Shown: in pieces, positions 1 to 5,360 of the stretch
Position numbering within the stretch: position 1 is the stretch's first letter
Layout of the letters: each line of letters opens with the position of its first letter
Assembly (NCBI GenBank): GCA_003165855.1
Contig: PMXH01000582.1
Span: 2,872-8,258, forward strand
Direction of reading: 5' to 3'
Source of the DNA: Acidobacteriaceae bacterium
GTDB lineage: Bacteria > Acidobacteriota > Terriglobia > Terriglobales > Acidobacteriaceae
DNA length: 5,387 bases
Program-made: the position numbers and the translations under genes
Notes under the pieces: model-generated
The model's database searches: none
What the model saw: the letters and a program-made list of their open reading frames with translations, nothing else
Told to the model about the DNA's origin: nothing

Positions 1-156
1 CTGTGGCCCTACGCGCTCGCTCTTTTTCTCCTGGGATGGATTTTCCAATTCATCGGCCATGCCTTCGAAGGCAAGCCGCCAGAGTTTTTCAGCGACTGGC
101 GTTTCCTGTTCGTCGGCGTCCGCTGGTGGTGGGCCAAGATCCACGGCAAAGCTTGA
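1..156 (+). CDS. DUF962 / Mpo1-like membrane protein, C-terminal fragment (5' end outside window)
   Basis: Reading from base 1 in frame 1 gives 51 residues ending at TGA 154-156; the start lies upstream of the window. The fragment has a hydrophobic helix (LALFLLGWIFQFIGH), then a GHAFEGKPPEFF segment, and ends with RFLFVGVRWWWAKIHGKA. The order QFIGH, FEGKPP, then an aromatic-rich RFL.VG.RWWW tail is characteristic of bacterial DUF962 proteins. The yeast relative Mpo1 is an iron-dependent dioxygenase acting on 2-hydroxy fatty acids, and the GH histidine here belongs to the conserved set. The bacterial substrate is unknown, so catalysis is a family-level inference. The protein should sit in the inner membrane. 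It is followed by a 204-bp spacer and has no evident functional tie to the genes downstream. Confidence 0.8.
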   Translation: MWPYALALFLLGWIFQFIGHAFEGKPPEFFSDWRFLFVGVRWWWAKIHGKA

Positions 157-162
157 TTTTTT

Positions 163-196
163 GATCTTGGAACGCTCGAGATCCTGGAACGCTGGT
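163..196. repeat. Imperfect 17-bp tandem pair
   Basis: Bases 163-176 and 180-193 match at 13 of 14 positions: GATC, then T or C, then TGGAACGCT. The period is 17 bp. The pair lies just after the stop codon of the DUF962 gene. It could be a chance duplication or a weak protein-binding site. Nothing else supports a function. Confidence 0.3.
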
Positions 197-230
197 CGTA
201 TGAAATGGAAGTCCGCACGACCGTGGAAGA

Positions 231-284
231 GCGGCGCTTGAGCGCCGCGTAAGGTAGTTTAGGAGTCCCGGGCTTTAGCCCCGG
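231..284. repeat. Two-hairpin intergenic repeat, copy 1 (REP/BIME-like)
   Basis: The first hairpin is 231-248: GCGGCGC, loop TTGA, GCGCCGC, a perfect 7-bp stem. It is followed by GTAAG at 249-253. The second hairpin is 267-284, centred on GGCTTTAGCC (271-280), with one mismatch in an 8-bp stem. The same order, the same GTAAG and the same 17-nt gap before GGCTTTAGCC recur at 4732-4785, so this is a dispersed element and not a gene-specific signal. It lies 76 bp before the DoxX gene. There is no T-run after either hairpin, so intrinsic termination is not supported. Confidence 0.7.
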
Positions 285-360
285 TGGTCGTGGTGGCAGA
301 AGTTTCCCAAAGTTCGATTCGCAACCTTACTCAAATCCGCATCATCGAAGAGACCACCGC

Positions 361-747
361 ATGTTCCCTCAACTCGCCCGCTTCACCGACCTCGGCATCC
401 TGCTCCAGCGCCTCATGGTCGGCCTGGTCTTTGTCACCAGCGGCTACAGTCATCTAAAGAACTCCGCCGCCCGCGCCAAGGACATCGGCATGTCCAAGCC
501 CTTTACCATCTTCCTCGGTGCCGCCGAAGTCGCTGGCGCCCTCGGTGTGGCCTTCGGAGTCCTCACCCAACTCGCCGCCTTCGGCCTCATCCTCATCATG
601 CTCGGGGCCATTCAGAAAAAGATTTTCGCCTGGCACACCGGCTTCTGGGGCGAGAAAGCCTCTGGCTGGCATTACGACCTGATGTTTATCCTGATGAACC
701 TGATCATCGCCTTCACCAACGGCGGAGCCTACGTCTTGCTGCGATAA
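361..747 (+). CDS. DoxX family integral membrane protein
   Basis: This is a 128-residue hydrophobic protein with four predicted membrane segments at about residues 11-29, 47-67, 69-87 and 105-126, which is the usual DoxX length and topology. Family-like features are the first helix LLQRLMVGLVFVTSGYSHL, the AAEVAGALGVAFGVLTQ stretch of helix 2, and the loop WHTGFWGEKASGWHYDL before helix 4. DoxX proteins take part in membrane redox chemistry (for example the thiosulfate:quinone oxidoreductase subunit in archaea and thiol/oxidative-stress complexes in actinobacteria), but most bacterial members have no assigned reaction. No cysteine is present, so it cannot be a dithiol oxidase by itself. The start is supported by GAAGAGA at 347-353, 7 nt before the ATG. 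The downstream spacer (162 bp) contains an inverted repeat, so it may be a single-gene unit. The family call is firm and the role unknown. Confidence 0.87.
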   Translation: MFPQLARFTDLGILLQRLMVGLVFVTSGYSHLKNSAARAKDIGMSKPFTIFLGAAEVAGALGVAFGVLTQLAAFGLILIMLGAIQKKIFAWHTGFWGEKASGWHYDLMFILMNLIIAFTNGGAYVLLR

Positions 748-764
748 CCGCCTTGCCCGCCGGT

Positions 765-840
765 AGTGGTGCAGTTTGAACACCAGCGGGCCGAGGGATC
801 TCCCGCTAGCACACTGCCGTGCGGGCCAAACTGCACCCCT
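765..840. repeat. Long-range inverted repeat enclosing two smaller hairpins
   Basis: GGTGCAGTTTG (768-778) and CAAACTGCACC (827-837) are perfect 11-bp complements. Including 765-767 and 838-840 gives 13 of 14 paired positions. The enclosed 48 nt can form AGCGGG/CCCGCT (785-790 with 802-807) and GCAC/GTGC (809-812 with 819-822), giving a three-way junction. GCGGGCC occurs twice (786-792 and 821-827), so CCCGC at 802-806 could pair with either copy. It may be a structured 3' UTR or leader, or a small MITE-like element with terminal inverted repeats. No target-site duplication is visible at the edges. Confidence 0.5.
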
Positions 841-844
841 TTGC

Positions 845-874
845 TTGCGCCCATTCGCGAATCTGTTCTATGCT
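845..874 (+). promoter_or_regulatory. Possible sigma70-like promoter for the Cys-rich protein gene
   Basis: TTGCGC (845-850), an 18-nt spacer and TATGCT (869-874) resemble -35 and -10 boxes, with 3/6 and 4/6 matches to consensus. The spacer contains the perfect palindrome ATTCGCGAAT (853-862), and CCCC-N5-GGGG lies at 877-889 near the expected transcription start. Either could be an operator. The match is weak and the call tentative. The next start codon is at 910. Confidence 0.25.
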
Positions 875-909
875 AGCCCCACCTCGGGGTTCTGATTCGC
901 ACAGAAAGC

Positions 910-1266
910 ATGCATCGCCTGACTTCCAGATTGTTGCTGTTCTTCGCCCTCGTGGGAAATCTCGCCCCGCTGGCCCTGGCGGCCGCCGCGGCTGCCCCGC
1001 CGCATGCCTGCTGCCTCCGCAAGGGACTCCATCGCTGCCACGATTCGCTGACCTCAGAGACCGGACAGCTCGTCATCCGCGATTCCAGTTGCTGCAACCA
1101 CGATTGTTGTCAATCGACCGTCTCAGCCCGCTGGGCTCACCCCCAGTCGCATGCGGCGTCTTTTTTCTTGCAACCCGCCAATGCGCGCGTCGCCGCATCC
1201 CAATCGCACTCCCCAGCCACCGCTTCCGCCAGTTTCCAATCCACCCGCGCCCCGCCTGCCTCCTGA
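910..1266 (+). CDS. Small secreted Cys/His-rich protein of unknown function, candidate metal binder
   Basis: The 118-residue product starts with a signal peptide: R3 and R7 in the n-region, a hydrophobic core at residues 8-23 and an Ala-rich cleavage zone at about 22-29. The mature part has seven cysteines, all between residues 34 and 67: H32-A-C34-C35, H41-x-C43-H44, and a symmetric C61-C62-N-H64-D-C66-C67. The Ser/Ala/Pro-rich tail (about 80-118) looks disordered. Paired Cys and His suit soft-metal binding (Cu, Zn) or disulfides, but I recognise no named family. Upstream is a tentative promoter; AGAAAG (903-908) sits too close to the ATG for a good Shine-Dalgarno, so initiation may be leaderless or weak. 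The TonB receptor gene follows after 104 bp. This frame is preferred over the overlapping frame-3 reading (819-1301) because of the signal peptide and clustered Cys motifs. Existence fairly likely, function inferred. Confidence 0.68.
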   Translation: MHRLTSRLLLFFALVGNLAPLALAAAAAAPPHACCLRKGLHRCHDSLTSETGQLVIRDSSCCNHDCCQSTVSARWAHPQSHAASFFLQPANARVAASQSHSPATASASFQSTRAPPAS

Positions 1267-1320
1267 AGCTGTCTCCAGCTCAAGCTAATTTTATTTGTTG
1301 AACGCATGCGTGCATTTGTC

Positions 1321-1336
1321 GGCGGGACTTCCCGCC
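1321..1336. other. Leader hairpin upstream of the TonB receptor gene
   Basis: GGCGGGA (1321-1327), CT, TCCCGCC (1330-1336) is a perfect 7-bp GC-rich inverted repeat. It ends 26 nt before the ribosome-binding site of the receptor gene (1362-1366). There is no following T-run, so it is not a classical terminator. It could stabilise the 5' end of the mRNA, act in attenuation, or be another small intergenic palindrome. A palindrome ACGCATGCGT lies at 1302-1311 in the same leader. Confidence 0.4.
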
Positions 1337-1370
1337 ATGCTCGCTCTCACCCGGTCCGCATAGGGGAAAG

Positions 1371-3689
1371 ATGTCCCACAAGAAGAACATCGTCATGCTG
1401 GCATTGCTGCTGATCAGCCTTCCTGCCTTCGCCAACGTCTACGGCGCCATCCGCGGCGTCGTGCATGACCCGCAACATCGTCCCGTGCAGAACGCGATGG
1501 TAATGCTGAAAGCGAAATCGTCGGACTGGGCCAAGACCACCACCACCGACGCCAGCGGCGAATTCCAGTTCAACGCCGTGCCCCTCGGCGACTACTCCGT
1601 CACCGTCGCCAGCCAAGGCTTCGCCCAGACAGCACAGGACGTCACCGTCATCTCGGGAACCGTGCCAGTCGCTCACTTCCAATTGCAGTTGGCCTCCACG
1701 CAAGTACAGGTCACCGTTTCTGCGTCGCAGGCAGTCGTTTCCACGGACAGCGCCACTCCCGTCACGCTCGTCGACAGCCTCGACATCGCGCGCACTCCTG
1801 GCGCCGACCGCTCCAACAGCCTCGCCATGATCACCGACTACGTTCCCGGATCTTACGTGACCCACGACATGCTGCACATCCGCGGCGGTCACCAGACGCA
1901 GTGGCTGCTCGATGGCATTCCCGTCATCGACACTGCCATCGCGCAGAACGTCGGCCCGCAGTTCGACCCTAAAGACTTGGAATACGTTGAAGTCAATCGC
2001 GGCAGCTACGGCGCGGAGTTCGGCGACCGCACCTACGGCGTTTTCAACGTCGTGCCCCGCACCGGTTTCGAGCGCAACAACCAGGCCGAACTCGTCCTGA
2101 GCGCCGGCAATTTCTACCAGACCAATGACGCGCTCAGTTTCGGCAGCCACACCGAACGCTTCGCCTACTACGCCAGCGTCAACGCCAATCGCAGCAATCT
2201 CGGCTTGCAGACACCGGTTCCGCAGGTCGTTCACGATGCCGTCAACGGCATCGGCGGCTTCGGCTCCTTCATTTTCAATGTCGATCCCTCCAATCAACTC
2301 CGCCTCGTGACTTCTCTTCGTCGCGACTACTTCCAGGTGCCTTACGATCCCTTCCCCAACGACATCGAGAACGGATCGATCGCGGCCAACGGCTTCAGCC
2401 CGCAATACCCCAGCCTCGGCCTGCGCGATGGCGAACACGAAGCCGATGCCGGCGTTCTCTTCACCTGGGTTCACACTTTCAATTCGCATCTCATGACCAC
2501 TGTGTCCCCCTTCTATCATTACAACAGCGGCGATTACGGCAGTAAGCCGGCCGACAACCCCGTCGCCAGCGCGGAAAACCGCAGCTCCACCTACGTCGGA
2601 GGTCAGTCCACCCTCGCCGCCAACTACAAGAAGAACGATCTACAGGTTGGATTCCTCAGCTTCTACCAGAGCGATACCCAATTCTTCGGAGCCGGCTTCA
2701 ATCCGCTCAGCTACAATCCCGTCCCCACGCCCATCGCCGATTCCGAAAGCCCCACCGCCAACCTCGAAGCCTTCTACATCGACGACAAGTTCAAACCTTT
2801 TTCATGGCTGGTACTTTCCGCCGGCATGCGCCCCACCCATTTCTCCGAAGGCAACTTTGCGGCCGGCTCGACCGCGCAGCCTGTCTCCGAGTCCGCCATC
2901 AGCCCGCGTTTCGGCGCCACCGTCACCATCCCTCGTCTTCGTTGGACATTCCGCGCCTTCTATGGACACTACTACCAAGCCCCACCGATCGAAACCGTTT
3001 CCGGCCCGCTGCTGCAGTTCGTCCAGCAAAGCAACGTCGCCATCATCTCTCTCCCCGGCGAACGCGATGAAGAACATCAGTTCGGCATAACCATCCCTTA
3101 CCGCGGATGGGTGCTCGACGCCGATAACTTCAAGACCGATGTCGCCAACTTTCTCGACCACAACAACATCGGCGCATCCAGCATCTTCTTCCCCATCACC
3201 ATCCAGCACGCCGTGGTTCGCGGCTGGGAACTCACGCTCCGCTCTCCGCGCTTCGCTCACCGCGGCCAAGTGCACCTCGCCTACTCCAACCAGATCGCCG
3301 AGGGCAGCGGCACCATCACCGGCGGACTCACCAATTTCACGCTCTCTCCCGCGCTCACGCCCCTCGATCACGACCAGCGCAACACCCTCAACTTCGGCGG
3401 CGATGTCACTCTTCCCCGCCGCGCCTACGTTTCCACCAACGTTTACTACGGTTCCGGCTTCAGCAACGCGTTTCCCGGTCAGCCTTATCCCGGCAACTAC
3501 TTGCCGCAGCACACCACGTTCGATCTTTCGCTCGGCAAGGATTTCGGCGAACGCTTCTCCGCGTCTCTGTCCGCGCTGAACGTTGCGAATCGCCGCGTCG
3601 AGTATGACAATAGCCTCACCTTCGGCGGCTTCCACTGGGACAACCCGCGCGAACTCTACGTCGAACTTCGCTATCGCTTCCACTATTGA
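1371..3689 (+). CDS. TonB-dependent outer-membrane receptor with N-terminal carboxypeptidase-regulatory-like domain
   Basis: The 772-residue protein takes up an unidentified ligand across the outer membrane using TonB energy. A signal peptide (MSHKK, hydrophobic core, cut after A21 in PAFA) leads to a carboxypeptidase-regulatory-like beta-sandwich at about 23-106 (AIRGVVHDPQHRPVQNAMV, then TDASGEFQFNAVPLGDYSVTV). QVQVTVSA near 111-118 resembles the TonB-box-like stretch of such receptors. The plug spans about 125-232, with HIRGGHQTQWLLDGIPVID and VNRGSYGAEFGDRTYGVFNVV. The rest is beta-barrel, ending in ELYVELRYRFHY with the terminal aromatic recognised by the Bam complex. It is shorter than the roughly 1000-residue Oar-type receptors common in acidobacteria. 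AGGGG (1362-1366) supports the start. Its neighbours, a secreted Cys-rich protein and a CusF-SCO fusion, suggest a copper or copper-chelate substrate; that is inference, since ligand specificity cannot be read from the barrel. Confidence 0.92.
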   Translation: MSHKKNIVMLALLLISLPAFANVYGAIRGVVHDPQHRPVQNAMVMLKAKSSDWAKTTTTDASGEFQFNAVPLGDYSVTVASQGFAQTAQDVTVISGTVPVAHFQLQLASTQVQVTVSASQAVVSTDSATPVTLVDSLDIARTPGADRSNSLAMITDYVPGSYVTHDMLHIRGGHQTQWLLDGIPVIDTAIAQNVGPQFDPKDLEYVEVNRGSYGAEFGDRTYGVFNVVPRTGFERNNQAELVLSAGNFYQTNDALSFGSHTERFAYYASVNANRSNLGLQTPVPQVVHDAVNGIGGFGSFIFNVDPSNQLRLVTSLRRDYFQVPYDPFPNDIENGSIAANGFSPQYPSLGLRDGEHEADAGVLFTWVHTFNSHLMTTVSPFYHYNSGDYGSKPADNPVASAENRSSTYVGGQSTLAANYKKNDLQVGFLSFYQSDTQFFGAGFNPLSYNPVPTPIADSESPTANLEAFYIDDKFKPFSWLVLSAGMRPTHFSEGNFAAGSTAQPVSESAISPRFGATVTIPRLRWTFRAFYGHYYQAPPIETVSGPLLQFVQQSNVAIISLPGERDEEHQFGITIPYRGWVLDADNFKTDVANFLDHNNIGASSIFFPITIQHAVVRGWELTLRSPRFAHRGQVHLAYSNQIAEGSGTITGGLTNFTLSPALTPLDHDQRNTLNFGGDVTLPRRAYVSTNVYYGSGFSNAFPGQPYPGNYLPQHTTFDLSLGKDFGERFSASLSALNVANRRVEYDNSLTFGGFHWDNPRELYVELRYRFHY

Positions 3690-3736
3690 AGCCGGAGATT
3701 TCATAACAAGAACGATCGGCGATAATGAAAAATAAA

Positions 3737-3742
3737 AGAAGA
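3737..3742 (+). promoter_or_regulatory. Ribosome-binding site choosing the start of the SCO gene
   Basis: AGAAGA at 3737-3742 ends 6 nt before ATG 3749, a normal spacing. The in-frame ATG at 3725 has no purine-rich site at a suitable distance (nearest GGAGAT at 3694-3699). This favours 3749. The longer start would only add eight residues (MKNKRRPN) to the signal-peptide n-region. Confidence 0.5.
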
Positions 3743-3748
3743 CCGAAT

Positions 3749-4666
3749 ATGCCCCGCAAATTCAAGTCGGCTCTCTCATGCCCTGCGTTGTTCTCCCTCT
3801 GCGCCCTGTTAACTCTCTCCGCCGCCTGCAGCCGCGCCCCATCGCATCCGACCGCCGCCGCTGGCTCCTCCGCGAAACGTTATTCCCTCAAAGGAAAAGT
3901 CGTTTCCATCGACAAGAGCGCCGGAACCGCCAACATCGACAACGAGCCCATCCCCGGCTTCATGGACCCCATGGTCATGCCCTACACCTTCAAGCCGCCC
4001 ACGCAAATCGATCAACTTCAGCCCGGCGACTCCATCACCGCCGATGTCGTCGTCGAGCCCGGCAAGTATTGGCTGGAGAACGTCAAAGTCACCGCCCATT
4101 CGGAAACGCCCGCCAGCAAGCCCACCGCGGCCATGCACATCCCCGCTCCCGGCGACGAAGTCCCTGACTTCCAACTCATCAATCAGAACGGCAAGCGCAT
4201 CTCGCTGCATCAATATCGCGGCCAGACCCTGCTCCTCACTCTCATCTACACCCGCTGCCCCTTCCCCGATTTCTGCCCGCGCGTCAGCCACGAGTTCTCC
4301 ACCATCGACCACCAGGTCCGCGCCGATCCCGCCCGCTACGGCAAGACTCACTTGCTCAGCATCAGCTTCGACCCCGCCCACGACACGCCCAAAGTTCTCC
4401 GCGCCTACGGTTTTTCCTGCGCCGGAACCAAAGATCCCGCACTCTTCACCCACTGGGAATTCTCCGCCATCCCCGCCTCGGAGCTACCTGACTTCGCCAA
4501 CTATTTCGCCCTGACCTACCAGGAAGAAGGCGGACTCATCACCCACTCCCTCAGCACCGCCGTCATCTCTCCCAATGGCAAAATCTTCAAGTGGTATCAC
4601 GGCGCAGACTGGCAAGCATTCGATCTGCTCGAAGACATCGCAGCCGCCGCGCACCCCGCCAGTTGA
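3749..4666 (+). CDS. Copper chaperone: CusF-like copper-binding domain fused to SCO1/SenC domain, probable lipoprotein
   Basis: Product of 305 residues from ATG 3749 (313 if ATG 3725 is used). The N-terminus is basic (PRKFK), then hydrophobic, ending LSAAC with C27 as a possible lipidation site, though the lipobox is imperfect (Ser at -3). Residues about 44-116 are a CusF-like domain: GKVVSIDKSAGTANI, then IPGFMDPMVMPY with M72, M75 and M77. A SCO1/SenC thioredoxin-like domain follows from about 130: PDFQLINQNGKRISL, the metal-binding cysteines C170 and C176 in TRCPFPDFCP, SFDPAHDTPKVLRAYG at 206-221, and the distal ligand H266 in GGLITHSLSTAVI. All three SCO copper ligands are present, but the cysteines are spaced CX5C instead of the classical CX3C. 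SCO proteins deliver copper to the CuA site of cytochrome oxidase or act as thiol reductases in the envelope. The gene begins 59 bp after the TonB receptor and may be co-transcribed with it. Confidence 0.9.
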   Translation: MPRKFKSALSCPALFSLCALLTLSAACSRAPSHPTAAAGSSAKRYSLKGKVVSIDKSAGTANIDNEPIPGFMDPMVMPYTFKPPTQIDQLQPGDSITADVVVEPGKYWLENVKVTAHSETPASKPTAAMHIPAPGDEVPDFQLINQNGKRISLHQYRGQTLLLTLIYTRCPFPDFCPRVSHEFSTIDHQVRADPARYGKTHLLSISFDPAHDTPKVLRAYGFSCAGTKDPALFTHWEFSAIPASELPDFANYFALTYQEEGGLITHSLSTAVISPNGKIFKWYHGADWQAFDLLEDIAAAAHPAS

Positions 4667-4719
4667 CGGCGTACGAGCGAGCCGTGTCAGATAGATCTGC
4701 ATTAATAAATTCGGGTTTT

Positions 4720-4785
4720 GATTCGTATCAGGGCACGGCTTAAGCCGCGCCGTAAGCAAAGCCTTGAGATCGGGGCTTTAGCCCC
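4720..4785. repeat. Two-hairpin intergenic repeat, copy 2 (most complete)
   Basis: The copy begins with the leader GATTCGTATCAGG (4720-4732). Hairpin 1 is 4732-4751: GGCACGGC, loop TTAA, GCCGCGCC, eight pairs with one A/C mismatch. GTAAG follows at 4752-4756, then a 17-nt spacer and hairpin 2, the perfect GGGGCT/AGCCCC stem at 4772-4785. The order and the 17-nt spacing equal those of the copy at 231-284, and the leader matches the copy at the window end. It lies between the SCO and VKOR genes, 29 bp before the VKOR start. Without a T-run it is unlikely to be an intrinsic terminator, although the hairpins may still affect transcript ends. Confidence 0.75.
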
Positions 4786-4814
4786 TGCGTCTTGGTTAAG
4801 AAAGAGAGCAGCCC

Positions 4815-5237
4815 ATGAAGTACGTTCTAGTTCTACTCGCCGTCTTCGGGATCATCGTCTCCGCACTCGCCCTCCGCGAGCACTACCGCACCGAAGGCGA
4901 CTCGCCCTGCAGCATCAACGAGCGTTGGGACTGCGGCATCGTCAATCACAGCCCCTACGCCGTGGTGAAAGGAACCGGCATTCCCGTCGCCATCCTCGGC
5001 ATCGCCGGATACCTCCTCATCGGCGCGCTAGCCTGGCGCCGCGCCTATCGCCCGGTACTGCCCGCAGCCCTCGCCGGACTCGCCTACTCCCTCTACCTCG
5101 CGCACATCGAGGCCCACGTCCTCGGAGTCTGGTGCATCTACTGCGTCATCTCCCTCGGGATCATCTCGCTCATCACACTGCTGTCGCTGGGAGCGGCCGT
5201 CGCCTCGCTGCGCCGCATCTCATCCGATCGTCCCTAA
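4815..5237 (+). CDS. Single-domain VKOR-family (vitamin K epoxide reductase-like) disulfide oxidoreductase
   Basis: This 140-residue inner-membrane protein has four predicted helices at about 1-20, 54-74, 80-100 and 105-131. It carries the full VKOR cysteine set: loop cysteines C32 and C40 with the family's seven-residue spacing (C-SINERWD-C), followed by NHSPYA, and the active-site pair C107-I-Y-C110 in helix 4. GTGIPVAILGIAGYLL is the conserved second-helix segment. Bacterial VKORs reoxidise a DsbA- or thioredoxin-like periplasmic partner and pass electrons to quinone, replacing DsbB. There is no fused thioredoxin domain, so the partner must be encoded elsewhere, unless the adjacent SCO protein or the Cys-rich secreted protein is involved, which is speculation. 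GAGAG at 4804-4808 gives a suitable ribosome-binding site. The 148-bp spacer holding a repeat separates it from the SCO gene. All key residues are present and the gene looks intact. Confidence 0.92.
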   Translation: MKYVLVLLAVFGIIVSALALREHYRTEGDSPCSINERWDCGIVNHSPYAVVKGTGIPVAILGIAGYLLIGALAWRRAYRPVLPAALAGLAYSLYLAHIEAHVLGVWCIYCVISLGIISLITLLSLGAAVASLRRISSDRP

Positions 5238-5271
5238 TAACGGTCTCGGGAAACGAGAAATGCCCATGTGG

Positions 5272-5293
5272 GGACGGGCGCATTCGCCCGTCC
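5272..5293. repeat. Perfect 9-bp hairpin downstream of the VKOR gene
   Basis: GGACGGGCG (5272-5280), loop CATT, CGCCCGTCC (5285-5293) forms a perfect GC-rich stem 34 nt after the VKOR stop. No T-run follows on the + strand, so it is not a standard intrinsic terminator. It could protect the transcript 3' end or be another dispersed intergenic palindrome. Confidence 0.6.
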
Positions 5294-5321
5294 ACCGAGC
5301 GCAGCCAGGCACCCCTGCAAA

Positions 5322-5360
5322 AAGATTCGTATCAAAGATTCGTACAGAAGATTCGTATCA
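5322..5360. repeat. 13-bp tandem repeat, three units
   Basis: The units are AAGATTCGTATCA (5322-5334), AAGATTCGTACAG (5335-5347) and AAGATTCGTATCA (5348-5360). Units 1 and 3 are identical; unit 2 differs only in its last three bases. The GATTCGTATCA core is also the leader of the dispersed repeat at 4720, so the array is a local amplification of the leader of the third repeat copy. Confidence 0.8.

Noticed and set aside
134..170. CCAAGATC/GATCTTGG inverted repeat with a T-run between the arms, considered as a terminator of the DUF962 gene
   Set aside because: The left arm lies inside the coding end, the loop is 21 nt, and the T-run is in the loop and not after the stem.
454..783. Antisense open frame opposite the DoxX gene
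   Set aside because: Low-complexity Glu/Gly/Asp-rich shadow of a well-supported membrane protein.
819..1301. Overlapping + strand frame of 160 codons starting at GTG
   Set aside because: The alternative frame at 910 has a proper signal peptide and clustered Cys/His motifs, while this one is Arg/Pro/Ala-rich without domain features.
1298..1320. TTGAAC at 1298-1303, considered as a -35 box for the TonB receptor gene
   Set aside because: No plausible -10 hexamer occurs 15-19 nt downstream; that position is the GC-rich hairpin.
1347..2519. Long antisense open frame (390 codons) opposite the TonB receptor gene
   Set aside because: Its composition (Val, Glu, Gly, Ala, Asp rich) is the mirror of C-ending codons in the + strand gene. 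It has no signal, domain or motif, and the + strand frame is a clear receptor.
2802..3704. Second long antisense open frame (300 codons)
   Set aside because: Same codon-usage artefact opposite the beta-barrel part of the receptor, with no recognisable protein features.
4663..4693. TTGACG and CAGATA, considered as a promoter for the VKOR gene
   Set aside because: The spacing is 19 nt, the -10 match is poor, and the -35 overlaps the SCO stop codon; too weak to list.
5322..5360. Tandem 13-bp units considered as a CRISPR array or replication iterons
   Set aside because: The units are contiguous with no spacers, only three in number, and the same core occurs in a dispersed repeat elsewhere.
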